Assembly: GCF_051014685.1 (NCBI RefSeq)
Contig: NC_135059.1
Location: 7,750,001-7,814,000, forward strand
Source: Ptiloglossa arizonensis
Taxonomy: Eukaryota > Arthropoda > Insecta > Hymenoptera > Colletidae
Direction of reading: 5' to 3'
Length of the DNA: 64,000 nt
This document shows, in pieces, positions 12,452 to 23,392 of this stretch (position 1 is the first letter of the stretch; each line of letters begins with the position of its first letter). The position numbers and the translations under genes are program-made. The notes beneath the pieces are model-generated. The model saw only the letters and a program-made list of their open reading frames with translations. It had not been told where the DNA came from and made no database searches.

Positions 12452-15400
12452 TTACGTATCGGGAGCAAAGATCTTGACGGTATTCTCGGAATTTTGCGCG
12501 TTGGAGCGCATCGCTCGTCTTCGTTCCTCGATCAGCTGTCTTCGTGCCTGTTCCCTCGCCTCTCTCGCCTTTTTGTTCGCCTCGCTGTTCGCCGTGGATT
12601 TTGGTTTGTGGATAGGGGCGACGCGACGCTTCGTTGTGCTGCCGTTCTGCGGTACCACAGCGACCGATTTCTTCTCTGGCACGATCTACGGGGGAAAAAA
12701 ATAGGCGTCAGAATTTCGCTAGACCGGTCGAACCAACGATTTCATCGATTCTCGAAGAGAGAGAGACCGTCGACCCATTCGCGAGAGCGCAACGTTGCGA
12801 TCGTAGTCGCTGAAGTATGCAAATATCCAACCGGTGAACCTACACAGAGACATCTCTGTAGAGAATTTGTGGTAATTTTACACGTTGCATTTGCAAACAA
12901 TGTGTTCCGATGCAACGGTCTCGGGCGAAATGGTGAACAGTCGCTCTTTGAAACGCGGTAGAAACCATTCGTAGGAGTGGACACGTGAATCGACAAGGAG
13001 AACGTACTTGGGGATGGACGATCCTTCGAGAGTTTTCTCTGCGCTTTTCTATCATTGAATTATTTTTCTTCCGCGGTAGGTTCTCTGTCTCTGTGTGTTC
13101 GACGAGAATTAAAGGGAACAAGGGAGGCGGGAAGGTACACGGAGGACGTTTTTATTCCACAAAAGCATGAATGTGTACATTGGATCGCGGACGGTTCGAG
13201 TGTTTAAGAATTGTAAAAGATCCTCGGGTCTGGGAAGCGATCGTTGCACGAGCCGACTCTCAGCAGCACCAGCAACAGACCAAGGATACCGTACACGTAC
13301 AAATACAACAACAAGCGACAGAGGGTACGATTCGATTTTAGGAACAGGCAGACGTCACGCGCCTTGCCGGGGAAACTCTTAACGTCGTTTGAACTCGAGG
13401 CGACGTTGAACCCCATCATCGGGAGCAGTTTCATGTTCTTGAGGTCGTCCAGGTAACGGGCCACGTTCAGGTCCCTTTTCACCGACAAGCGTCTGTTAAG
13501 ATCGGGGCACTTGCCGGTCGCACGTGCCCCCAACGAACTGACAGCGAATTCCGAGTGCACGTGTTGCGAAATGTCCAGTACGAGGTTCGTGCTGACGGTC
13601 GACGACTCGAAGCTCTTCGCGACCAAACCGTAGCTCAGCTTCTTGATGCTCAGACGTTTCTTCAGCTTCAAGCTGCCGTTTTCGGCTACCCGCGACACCA
13701 ACGCGGGACTCAACGACTCGATGGACATCAAAGCGGTCAGAAAACTCTCGATCTCCGAGTTCTTGTCCGACCATTTCCCGATATTCTCTGTAACGTCGTT
13801 GGCAAGAGTGGACTCGTTCTTCGTGGTCACCAAGGAAGGCGCTATCGAGCACTGAACCTGGCTGTCGTTCACCAAATTTGCAATCTCGCGCCTTATCGCG
13901 TTCTCGTCCAACTTCAACAAACATTGAACGTCCGATCGATTGGAGAAGTTTTCCAGCGACAGATTCGGCATTGTCCCGCGCGACACGACCTCCTTCGGGT
14001 GTTCCTCTTCCTCGTGGTTCTTGAGACTCCGTTTCCTCCTCCTGTCGTAGTATTTCATTCGCTTCAGTCTCTCCAACCTGTTCAACGCGGCCATGGAATT
14101 GGCTCGCGTCTCGGCGTTGTACACCTGCTTCAACTGACGCAGAGTCTCTTGGGTCATCGGGACGAAAGGCTTCGAGTCGCTCAACCTCCAACTTACACCA
14201 TCCGAAATCTCCTCGGAGCTTTTCGGCTCCTTTACGACCTTTGTCGCTCGATTTCTCGATGGAAGCTGCTTTCTCAATGTTCTAGCCAAGATGTAGTTCT
14301 CCTTCGACGCGTGAGATTTGGGTTTGTAATCGAGAGCGTCGAGATTCGACCACATTGCGTCCACAACCGAGAGATTGTACTTGAGAGCGTTCTCTTTGGT
14401 GTCGCAAGTGTCTTTTAAAATTTTGGAATCCTTCTTGTCGCAGTCCTTGCTCTTGAGGGTCTTGGTCGTATTGAGAAACAGTTTCTCGTTTTTCGACTGG
14501 CTCGGAGTATGCGCTCTTCTCTTCACACTTCCGTGCAGTACTGTTTCTTGTTTCGGGGACACCTTGATCGTTTTCTCGGTGCAACGATCGAGCGACGAAA
14601 TCCTCTTGCTCGGTTTCGTTGCGTCGTTTGCTTCGATGCAACCCGGTTTCTTAACGTTTTGCCTGTTGGTCTCGGTTTGCGCGACAGACTGCACCGGACG
14701 AGTTTTAGAAGAGTTGTGTTTTCGCGACGGAGTCTCTTCTTCGTTTTTATTTCGAGGGAACATTGACGTTGGAACGTGAGATTTACACGGAACACTCGAC
14801 TCGATCTGATCGCTTCTCTTGGACTTGTTCTCCCGACTGCGAAATCTCGTTCGACAACGATCTTTGATTCGAGTTTCCTGGTTCGAATTTCGTCCAACGG
14901 GACTGCAAGACTTGACTCTCTTGTCCGATAAACGCTTGTTACAATTCTCTTCCGTTTTCTTCGGAATATTATTTTTCATTGCCTGCGATTTATCGTTCGA
15001 AGAGCAGGTCTTCGTTCCTTGTTTCTGTTTCTCGTCTCGATCGAACGGGTCGACTCGTTCGGTTCTTGCTCCAGATTCTGCTTCAAAGTTCGACGACTTG
15101 TTCCCAAAGTAAGGTTCAGTTTCGTCGAAGTCGTCCACGGGAAAATCTCGACGAGGAAACAGACTGTAAGATCTGCGTCTACGGTCGTCGAGGAACGGTC
15201 GCGCTGGTAACCAGCGGTCGTCTGGGTAAAGAATATTTACGTAATCACGAATGTACTCGCGGTCGTTCCCGTACTCCGCCTCGTGCTCTCTGCCGAACTC
15301 CTCTTCGTACTGTAAACTCTGCGCCTGGGTCAAGACGCGAAACGCGTCGTCGCACAATCGTTCCTCGAACGAATCGATCCTGGACTCGCGAAACGATCTC

Positions 15401-17915
15401 TCGTTCGCACGAATCGGTTCCACCGGTTCGTTGGACACCGTGCTGGCGTCGAATCGTACGTGTTTCTCGCGCAGAAGATCTTTCCAAGATGGTTCGCTCG
15501 GCTTCGCCGCGCGTTCGAGTCTCCCCTGGCAGTGTGACTTTCTCTTGGGAAGCTTCGAGGGACAGGGTGTCTGGAGTTTAACCAAGTTTTCTGAACATAC
15601 CTCTTGCCACTGGGAATTTCGTAACTTTTCGATGTGATCGAACAGCTCGTTTACTTGCACCACCTGCAGCATCACCATGTCCCAGAATCCGGCTAGGTCC
15701 TCGTTGGTCGTCGGGAACTCTTCACCGGGCACCTGGTTCTGAAACAAAGCAACGAAACCGTGTGAGAAGATCGCTCGAGATTCGTCCGAGACAGAAGTAT
15801 CTCGACGTGCGTAGCACGTCTTTGTAATGCAAGTGGTTAATATTTCTCTAGGTGAATCGCGAGTTAAACTGCGGGTGTGAAAACGACTTTAAACTATATT
15901 ATTCGTTTCGTGATCCGATACGGTGACAAGAGCACCGCTCGAGTATAACGTCTCACCATGTTCTTCTGGCAGAGTCCCTCGAACTGTTGCATCTTCTGCG
16001 AAGCGAGTAACCTGGCCTTGCCGGCGGCCGACCGTAGTTTCCCGGCTGCTTCCTCCGGAAGTAGAACGGTATCGTTGTTGGTCAACTCGGCTTCCGCCGA
16101 CGCGGCCAACGAGAGAAGCCTGTTCGTTTCCTGTTTCAGCAGCTGAAACAATTTTGCGAAGAAAACGTATAGGTGAACCGTTCGATCGTCAACGATTGCA
16201 CTCCAACGCGTGAACACGGGTACACGTGAACGGTTACGAGGATCACGGTGAACCGAACCGGAACGTTCGAAAGAATCGAAGGAAATACACACCTTTAGGA
16301 AATAATGCCCATCCTTCTCCTCGGCCTTCTCGGCTTCCTGAGCCTGCTTGGCCACGTTTGTCGAGCTGGCGCTCGGTTCTAGGACAGGTAAGACAACCTT
16401 CGGCGCAGCTGGCTGCTGGTCTGGAATGCTGGCCGTGCTGGAATTCAGCTTCTGCGCTTTGCTCTCGACGATGCTTCTGTCCAAGCTCGAGGGCGTCTGT
16501 ATTTTCAATTTCTGCTCGAACTTTCGCGAAACCGGTGTTACCCTGAACGGAGAAACCGAGATGGTAACCTCTTCGAACCACGAACGTATCGTTTCTTCGG
16601 TACTCACCTCTGCAAGGGTTTCAGGATTTGTTCCGAGCCGTCCGTGGGTCTTCTGGGGCTGACCACCGGAAGCTGAGCTCGAAACTCGGGTCTCAAGTGT
16701 CTCAGTACCGGTAGATTCTTCAGTGACTCCTCCGTGTTCGCGTTGTCGGTCGAGAGGTCGTTGTTGTTGCTCGATTTGTTGAAGCTGGTCTCGCTGGTGT
16801 TCAATCTGCTGGTGCTGCGTTTGAAGAAGAAACCCTGGGCGAGGGCACCCGGCCCGTAGAGACGTTCGACTCGTTGCTGAATGAAGGATTTCTCGCTGCT
16901 CGAGGAGTTGCTCGACACCTGGTTCTCCGGCTCCGTCGTCGTCGTCGAGCCGTTCAATACGTTCGTTTCGGCGTACGAAGCGTTCGAAACTGCGAACAAT
17001 CGATCGATAGAACGATAAGAACGGCCCACGTCGGTCGTTCTCCGCGACTCGTTGACGACGATCGACCGTGTCACTTACGATTGCCGGCCGCTTGTTTCGG
17101 CGAGGTCGCGGAGACGTCCGCAAAATGTGGGGAGAAGGACGATTTGTTCTGTTGACCGCAGGACATCATCTGCGAGACACCCGGGCTACGTTTCGCCGGT
17201 GTGCTGGCACGTATCGGACTCACGTCCGGGAACTGTGCGTGAACGAGACCCTTGTCCACCTCCGAGTAACCCTGGCATATACCGATCGAGCTCCTCGACT
17301 CTCTGTACGACTCCATTTTGCACTCCTCCTTCAGACCGTTCGAGAAACCGTTCTGTCTGTCCATCGCTAACGGCGAGATCGACTGACTCTTAGGCGGGTA
17401 CGGGTGGCTGGGCACGTTGAGATTTTCGTTCGATCTGTAACGTTTCGACGACCTCAGGGAGAAAGTAACGATAGATCCTTCCGAGAGAGAGAGAAGAATT
17501 TTGGGCAAGAACGTCGACTTTATTCGAACGCGAAGAGAAAGAACGAAAGAAAGAAAGAATTCTTACCTGAAACCAGCCGGGCTGGTGTCCCTCGTGATCA
17601 GCCTCGTACCAGGGCTGCTGTCTCTCGATCGAAAACCTTCCCTCAGCTTGCTGTCGTACCTATTGATCCCCGAATAGCCGCTGATGCTGCACGCCAGGCC
17701 CAAGTAACTCGGTTTCTTCACTGTCAGCTGGTCAAGCTCGGGACTGCCTCGATGACCATTGCTGACGTTCAACTTCTCATCTGGCGTCAGGTGGGACTTT
17801 TGCAGCGTCTCGCTGCTACCGTTTGCCAGATTCTCCGGCGAAGTCACCGAGTCACCGTTGCACGAGAGATTCAGGCTGTGCAGGGTCTTCTTCGATACAG
17901 AGTCTACCGTGTTCT
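12452..17915 (-). CDS. GKAP/DLGAP-family scaffold protein, short (canonical) form; 5' end incomplete
   Basis: Disks-large-associated proteins bind the guanylate-kinase domain of PSD-95/Dlg scaffolds at synapses; a mitotic branch (HURP/mars) binds microtubules. Minus-strand exons are 17915-17567, 17452-17079, 16989-16608, 16542-16293, 16142-15957, 15738-15601 and 12685-12452. Every junction is GT-AG and keeps frame. They encode about 637 residues. The C-terminal GKAP domain is clear: EEKDGHYFLK joins LLKQETNRLLSL, then KARLLASQKMQQFEGLCQKN, then NEDLAGFWDMVMLQV and FDHIEKLRNSQWQE. The last exon has the family's basic tail (KKAREAREQARRQLIEERRR, then AQNSENTVKIFAPDT), like vertebrate DLGAP ends, but without their PDZ-binding terminus. 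The N-terminal part is serine-rich and low in recognisable domains. The first exon listed starts in phase 1, so coding exons must lie upstream. Whether this is vulcan or mars was not decided. Confidence 0.9.
13151..13156 (-). terminator. AATAAA polyadenylation signal for the long GKAP transcript
   Basis: Minus-strand AATAAA located 48 nt after the TAA (13206-13204) that ends the long open exon. A canonical hexamer this close to the stop supports a genuine alternative last exon rather than an unspliced intron. Confidence 0.55.
13204..15738 (-). CDS. alternative long last exon of the GKAP-family gene with hydrophobic C-terminus
   Basis: The exon that begins at 15738 (acceptor AG at 15740-15739) encodes the last 46 GKAP-domain residues up to WQE. 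There a strong donor (GAG|GTATGT, GT at 15600-15599) feeds the short form. If it is not used, the frame stays open for 798 more codons to TAA at 13206-13204. The extension starts VCSENLVKLQTPCPSKLPKR. It is rich in Lys, Arg, Ser and Glu for its first 400 or so residues, then becomes more ordered-looking (SWRLSDSKPFVPMTQETLRQ; AALNRLERLKRMKYYDRRRK; MPNLSLENFSNRSDVQCLLK). It ends with one hydrophobic stretch (LCRLLLYLYVYGILGLLLVL, about 13323-13261) and an 18-residue polar tail. An open frame this long in moderately GC-rich DNA is very unlikely by chance. The function of the extension is unknown. Confidence 0.75.
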   Translation of the reverse strand, partial: NQVPGEEFPTTNEDLAGFWDMVMLQVVQVNELFDHIEKLRNSQWQEVCSENLVKLQTPCPSKLPKRKSHCQGRLERAAKPSEPSWKDLLREKHVRFDASTVSNEPVEPIRANERSFRESRIDSFEERLCDDAFRVLTQAQSLQYEEEFGREHEAEYGNDREYIRDYVNILYPDDRWLPARPFLDDRRRRSYSLFPRRDFPVDDFDETEPYFGNKSSNFEAESGARTERVDPFDRDEKQKQGTKTCSSNDKSQAMKNNIPKKTEENCNKRLSDKRVKSCSPVGRNSNQETRIKDRCRTRFRSRENKSKRSDQIESSVPCKSHVPTSMFPRNKNEEETPSRKHNSSKTRPVQSVAQTETNRQNVKKPGCIEANDATKPSKRISSLDRCTEKTIKVSPKQETVLHGSVKRRAHTPSQSKNEKLFLNTTKTLKSKDCDKKDSKILKDTCDTKENALKYNLSVVDAMWSNLDALDYKPKSHASKENYILARTLRKQLPSRNRATKVVKEPKSSEEISDGVSWRLSDSKPFVPMTQETLRQLKQVYNAETRANSMAALNRLERLKRMKYYDRRRKRSLKNHEEEEHPKEVVSRGTMPNLSLENFSNRSDVQCLLKLDENAIRREIANLVNDSQVQCSIAPSLVTTKNESTLANDVTENIGKWSDKNSEIESFLTALMSIESLSPALVSRVAENGSLKLKKRLSIKKLSYGLVAKSFESSTVSTNLVLDISQHVHSEFAVSSLGARATGKCPDLNRRLSVKRDLNVARYLDDLKNMKLLPMMGFNVASSSNDVKSFPGKARDVCLFLKSNRTLCRLLLYLYVYGILGLLLVLLRVGSCNDRFPDPRIFYNS

Positions 17916-18539
17916 CTGCAAAGCGAAATGCCTCTGTTGGAGCCCCGAGTATTGCCCCTCGAACAACGCCTCAACTCTCTGTTCTCGAGCTAACGGTCTC
18001 CTCTCGAAGACGATCTCATCGAGTTCACGGGAACACCCGGACAACGAACACGAGAACGCGACACCGACTCGCAACGATCACACCGACACTTTCCTCGCTC
18101 GCGAAGCCGCCTCGTGGAGATTCTACCGTTCGGTCGAGCGACCTGTATCGAGCCACGCGTGATCAAGGTACCGTGGAAACTCAGGTAGGTTCTCTCCACG
18201 ATGATCGGGGCAGAGTCGAGATGATTCGAGACGATCGAAACGTACGCGCGAAAGACACGGTCGAAACGATCGAAACGTGCCCGTACGAAACCCGACACAG
18301 GAATAACCCTGGAACGGCACGAGGCTGGTCGAGCCGCCGCGCAAAAGAGACAAACGCGTCTCTGAGTCTCTTCGTCTTCTTGGCACCGACGATGGAAAGA
18401 AACCTCCGCTCGGCGACTCGCTGCACGCGCGACGCGTTACGATCTAAATTCGATCGGCAACGGGGCAAAAAGGAACGATCCGCGCGATGGTGGAGGGATC
18501 GGTGACCTTGAACGTTCCAAGATCGTCGCGGTTGAAATT

Positions 18540-18590
18540 CGGCGAGAGAGAGAGAGAGTGTGCGCGAGAGATCGAGAGAGAAAGAGTCTT
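18540..18590. promoter_or_regulatory. GAGA-rich tract, possible promoter-proximal element
   Basis: Runs of GAGAGAGAGAGA interrupted by TGTGCGCGAGAGATC in a CpG-dense block upstream (on the minus strand) of exon 17915-17567. GAGA-factor-type sites are common in insect promoters, so a promoter for an internal GKAP transcript is conceivable. This is inference only. Confidence 0.2.
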
Positions 18591-19089
18591 TCCGCGCGGC
18601 CTTCGAGGCGTCAAGTGCAAGGTCATTCGACGACGACCTCGACGAATTCCGATGGTTACGCTCGATACTGCTCCCTGTAGTGCAACCCTTACCGCTCGAG
18701 TGTCGAGCAGTTCTCGTTTCGTGATTTCCTAGCGTGCGAACAACGCCACGAGCGGAACAGAAGAGATATCGACCGGCCACTTCTCTCAGCGTTGTTCCCC
18801 GGATGTTCGAGAAAAAGAGAGAGAGAGAAAGAGAATAGTGGCACCAGGTCCGAACCTATCGGGGCTTTCCGTCACTTAACCTTAATGCGTTCTCGCGTTC
18901 GATTATGCGCTCGAGATCTTTGAGGGAAACGTGTCCGGAATTCTTGCCTTTGGCCCCGCGATGCAACGAGAACAGCGAGAAAATTGATCATCCGGTGGTA
19001 TCGTCCGTCGTAATGATCTCCAGTCCAAACCTATCGAAGTGCCTCTTAATTTCGATCCTTTGCACTCGAGGCTTTCTCGCTACCAGAAA

Positions 19090-19275
19090 CCGACGTCTCG
19101 AGAAAATCTTTTCAGTTGTAAAATCCATCTGGAACGGAACATTTTTATATTACACTCTACGAGAACGTGATATTTCAATTCCAATTTGAATTCCAAACCG
19201 CCAAGTTTTCTCGGATCGGAAATAGCGAATTGGGTGACAACCGAGGGTCTCCTCTCGTGTCCAAAGTGTTCGGCT
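19090..19275. repeat. dispersed repeat, copy 1 of 3
   Basis: Shares the order CTCGAGAAAATC, then GTAAAAT, then GAACGTGATATTTCAATTCC, then CCAAGTTTTCTCGGAT, then GGTCTCCTCTCGTGTCCAAA with copies at about 28917-29118 and 50369-50575. Moderately diverged, with no coding frame. Confidence 0.65.
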
Positions 19276-20436
19276 GGAGAATATCCCGAACGGATAAAAC
19301 TTGAGTTTTTACATTTATAATGCAACGAGAAGAACAAAGAAATACACACACAACCGTCCAGTCTATCACAATAGCTCCAGTCTGAACCTACCAAAGTGCC
19401 TCTTAACGCGTTCGATTGTACGTCCGAGATCTTCGGATAAAGAAAGCACGAAACTCGTATCAGGAACTCTAGAACGCGACGAGTGAGAGTATAGAAACGC
19501 AGGGGCGTCTCGTGTATTACATTAGATTCGATTCTAGAAAAATGATACATATTACGATGACGCCATGGATCGCAAATATCCGAGAAACGCGGTAGGGTTA
19601 AACCTAGCGTGCGTATTTACTGGAAGGAATATCGCGAGGTAACCGAGGCATACTCGAGAGGTTTGTCAAGCGATACCCGTGCTAGTTGAAAACCGCAGAA
19701 TGTGTTTTTCCTTACCGAGAAACTGTCCGATGGCTACAGGGTCTTACTTAATCCGTTAACTACGGCCGCTCGGTACCGAAGGTGCTCACGGTGTACGGAA
19801 CGAGACAGTTACCACACCAGGGACTGCATTATCCGTAATAACGAGGGTATAAAACTGTCGCGTACGCGTTTAAAAAAGTATTTATTCGATAATTTTGCGA
19901 GCTTCTTTTAATCTTCGTTGTTATTTCCTTCGTCGAGTTTATTCCGTATTCTTCCGCGTTATTGACGCGTAATAAGGGGCCGAGCAAGTTTTCTACAGCC
20001 TTAATCTCTTCGGAGGAAGAGAAGAAACTCGAGACTGCAAAGCCACGGGTAACCGAATTGGAAATATTTCTTACCAAGGCAATCTTAACGAAAGATCAAT
20101 TTTAAAGTACGTTAAGACGTACAGAGTGTCTCTTTCAGCTCGGTACTGTGGAACGTTTCGGAATTGAATCGATCGTGTCGGAAATATGTTCTCCAAAAAG
20201 ATTGTTTCGCGCGTAGGAGGATATTATTCGGTTCGAACAATCGTTCCACTCCCTTTCGCGCGAAACCGCGCTCGTAAGAATATATTTTCGATATTCATCG
20301 TTTGCTCGCAAGATATTCCACCGTGTCGGGATAGAACAGACACCCTGTATAAAATAACGTTACGATTGCGTCGGTAATGGCTAGACTCGCGTCTCTCGCC
20401 ATCTTTTGCGCAAACAACGCACCGGGGAGATGTACG

Positions 20437-20457
20437 TATATATATATATATATATAT
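20437..20457. repeat. (TA)n microsatellite
   Basis: About ten uninterrupted TA units. Confidence 0.95.
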
Positions 20458-20581
20458 TCCGCGTAAATGACCGTCTACTTTTAGAGAACTTTCGTACGTA
20501 TCTTTTGCAACCAAAGGGTTAATAAATCCGGAGTAAACCTTCGTCGTGGAACTCTGTTCTTTCTCTCTCCTACTTTCAAGG

Positions 20582-20686
20582 AAACAATTTTCAAACGGAT
20601 ATTGTGGAATGTCTGCCCTTTAAAGCTTTCAAAGAAACAATGTTTAAACAGATATTATGGAATATCTGCCCTTTAGAGCTTCCAAT
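20582..20686. repeat. two-copy tandem duplication, about 52-bp unit
   Basis: AAACAATTTTCAAACGGATA at 20582 is followed by AAACAATGTTTAAACAGATA at about 20635; both continue into TCTGCCCTTTAAAGCTTTC or TCTGCCCTTTAGAGCTTCC. Confidence 0.75.
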
Positions 20687-21061
20687 AAACGAGAAACGTT
20701 AAAAGAAAAAGCAACGATCGTCATCGTATCGGACACTCTCCACAGTTGCCGCTATCGTGACAACGCTCTACGCAAAATAAAAGTAGAAATTATTTTCAAG
20801 AGACGAGTGCAACCTTGCAAGTTTCCTCGCTGCGTTATTACTGATCCATTCTCGAGACCAGGTTCCCAAAATGCAAGTTTCTCTCCGACCTGGGTATATT
20901 CCTTCCACCTAGTATGCGAGAACAGGCGAGAGATCATCTAGCTCGTAGTTGCTCGATTAAACGTTACGGTGGGGGTTATCCGCGCGTGACCTTGAACGGC
21001 CAATACATTCCGGGCCCGGTGTCTAGAGTCTATTTCGCGGTACGCATCGAGGATAGCCAAC

Positions 21062-21383
21062 CTGATCGGTCGGACGCGGATTGGTCGACGTCCAGGCTGC
21101 AGCTGCCGATGCTCTCCTGGCTAGTCATGTTAGGATGATGGCTGGCGACGATGTCGGTTGGGATTTTCGTATCCGGATCAAGGCGACGGTAATTAAGAGG
21201 TTGCACCGCGAGAGAAAGCGGCCTCGCGCGGCGATTCGACCTGATGCCGCCGGCGCCTGGGACCGACGGCGTCAGCGTCGCGGCGCAGGAGTCGCCGACG
21301 TCTTCTAGGCCCGCTACCTCGCCGCCACCGCGTGTTTGCCCGCTGGCTCGTCGACGATCCTCGTCCTCGCGGTCCTCGTGCAC
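21062..21383 (-). CDS. probable upstream coding exon of the GKAP-family gene
   Basis: One minus-strand frame gives a protein-like segment with segments such as LNYRRLDPDTKIPTDIVASH, then HPNMTSQESIGSCSLDVDQS, ending ASDRS. A usable donor (CAG|GTTGGC, GT at 21061-21060) cuts after one base of a codon. The next exon (17915) starts with two bases completing a GAG codon, so the two join in frame as DRS-E-NTVDSVSKK. The 5' limit is uncertain: the frame is open at least to 21383 but the acceptor is not clear (AG candidates before GCGCCGG and before GTCGAAT). The donor is not ideal and the family's N-terminal half is poorly conserved, so membership is inferred from strand, phase and position. Confidence 0.45.
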
Positions 21384-22568
21384 ACTGTTGATTTTCGTTT
21401 CTTTTTTGTTCCGCGTCTTTTCTTTCTTTCTTTCTTTTTTTTTTTAGTTTCTTTTTTTCAACTGACTTCCACTATTCAATTTTCTTCGCACACGGACTAG
21501 AATGATGGACTCTGTCGAACGCGAGTTTCGTTCACTTCACGATCCATCGTGGCTCGACCAACAGTCCCAGCCACGGAATTGAACTTTCGAACGAACATTC
21601 GAACAACGTTCGTGCAATCTCGGTGGAATTCTCACCGATTACGTTCCAAAATCCATCATCCTCGATGCAGTCAGCTCGTGGAATCGGGTCCGCGATGCTC
21701 CGATGCTCTCGAGCTCCCCGTTTAATCCGCGGTAAAACGCAAGACGGGGCAAGTGTACCGATTTCATGCTCGAATTCAAGGAATGGATCGCGATCTATTG
21801 TCCAATAGCAATTTTCTGTGTCCTCGAGCGGGAAAACGATCCGGGTGATTCCCAGCCACGTGAAAGCGGAACGAATTAGCATCGAGCTCGAGTCGTTCCG
21901 GCTGTTTCGTTCTACCGCCGGCATCCTCTTTTAACGACAGAAACCGCACCGACAGGTGGATTGATTTTTTGCCAAACCGAACAGCTCGAGAGCATCGTCG
22001 ACATTAATTGGAAGCTGGCGCTGCGTTCAAAGTCGATAAATTAATCTCACCGGTCGACTTTCACGTTACCTTTTAATTAACGGTAAAACGATCGCGGATT
22101 TTTCTTCCCCGGTATCGACATCGCTGGAATTTAATTTATCGCCCGATCGTTAACGAACACGCTCGAATCCGTGATACTGTGGAATTATCCAAGGCTAGGG
22201 TAATCGAGTTACGCGAACCGCTTCTTGGACAAACTGGACGTTCGATTCCGAGAGAGAATACGTAAGGTGAACCGCAGCTTGTTCCGATCGTCGTCGCATC
22301 TTACTTCGATCACCGATAGAGCCGTAACGTTTATACTTTGCCGGAGTCTAACATTATCCACGTAACCTACGAGCTTTCTCACGGTGGGCAAATATTCGAG
22401 TCGATCGATCGAGATAGAAATTAACATTGTTCTTATCGACTGTTCGTTTAAAAAGAAAATTATAGCGGATCGAATTCAAAACGAGAATCTTTGAGACGAA
22501 ATTTATCAAAATTGTATTAAAATTCGAATACGAGTAGCGCGACACGCGTGTAGTTAAATACACGTGTA
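21384..22568. other. non-coding stretch
   Basis: Contains the poly-T/TTTC tract at about 21410-21450 and AT-rich DNA. An open minus frame at 21924-21532 (130 codons) has no motif or splice context and is not called. Confidence 0.35.
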
Positions 22569-22569
22569 T

Positions 22570-22706
22570 TATTGGGTCGTTCGGGAAGTGATTTCGTTTT
22601 CCAAATTGGAGAATGTGTAATTTAATCAAATGTTTGTAACCTCTGAAAAAATCGTGTTTCATTTTCACCAAAAGAAAAACGAAGTGACTTTTCGAACAAC
22701 AGAATA
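22570..22706. mobile_element. mariner-like MITE
   Basis: Left end TATTGGGTCGTTCGGGAAGT; right end GTGACTTTTCGAACAACAGAATA. The interior carries CCAAATTGGAGAATGTGTAA and AAAAATCGTGTTTCATTTTC, typical of the family. It is flanked by DNA full of ACACGTG motifs. Confidence 0.8.
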
Positions 22707-23392
22707 TTTCACGTGCGTTCAAATACACGTGAAACAGTAGACGGGTGCCCGTGTTACTTTAATATAAAATTACACGTACCAAAGTACACGCGCGTTAAAA
22801 ACACGTGTGTTTAAATACGCGCGAAATAGGGATCTCTGGTAAGAATAGAGTAATCCGAGAATACGCGAGTGCGCTCGTTGCATCGGATGCGCGTGGTGGT
22901 GATGCATCTGGTGCAGCTCGGTTCCACGGTGAACGATATACGTAGAATGAACTCTAGTGGCCGGTCTCGGTCGTTGTACAATTACGAATTACACCGCGCG
23001 GCGATAAGGAATCGATACTGCGCGCGATAATAACGCTATTTGTTAACGACGTCCGTTTAATCGCGTCACAGTTAAGTGCACGCGCGCCACTGGAATATTC
23101 AAAGTCGATTTTCTCTTCCAATGTTACAACACGCATTTTACACAGAACGAATCGGAAATAGTGGTAGATTCTTTGAATCTGCTACGATACTCTGTGTGTA
23201 AAATGTATACTAGGTTGTTCGAGTTTTGTCGTTGTTTCCATTGTAAGAAAATACTACACTTTAACTTCGAACAAATATACGAACGAGTCGATAGATCTAC
23301 GTGAAACGTGTTCGTTAAATATTCTTTGAAAAATAAAACGACGAATCCGATAGCTCCGTTTCTTATCCAACGACAAAACTTATCGAACGATC

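Larger units (their letters stand above)
17916..21061. other. probable intron of the GKAP-family gene
   Basis: Lies between exon 17915-17567 and the probable exon ending at 21062. It holds a GC-rich, CpG-dense block with GAGA repeats at about 18540-18590 and 18820-18835 that could be an internal promoter, a copy of a dispersed repeat at about 19090-19275, an (AT)n run and a 52-bp duplication. Long minus frames at 18181-18780 are arginine/serine-rich and are not called as exons. Confidence 0.45.

Noticed and set aside
12125..12961. Open frame of 278 codons on the plus strand.
   Set aside because: It is antisense to the last GKAP exon and its flanks, is rich in Arg, Ser and Phe, and has no motif. 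The minus-strand exon has splice and family support.
13207..13323. KASH domain at the end of the long GKAP form.
   Set aside because: The hydrophobic segment and short tail fit the general layout, but the terminal PPPX motif and typical tail length are missing.
13555..14418. Open frame of 287 codons on the plus strand.
   Set aside because: Antisense to the long GKAP exon; its openness follows from the codon bias of the real strand.
21532..21924. Minus-strand frame of 130 codons just upstream of the probable GKAP exon.
   Set aside because: Fairly protein-like composition, but no start context, splice signals or recognisable motif; kept as non-coding.
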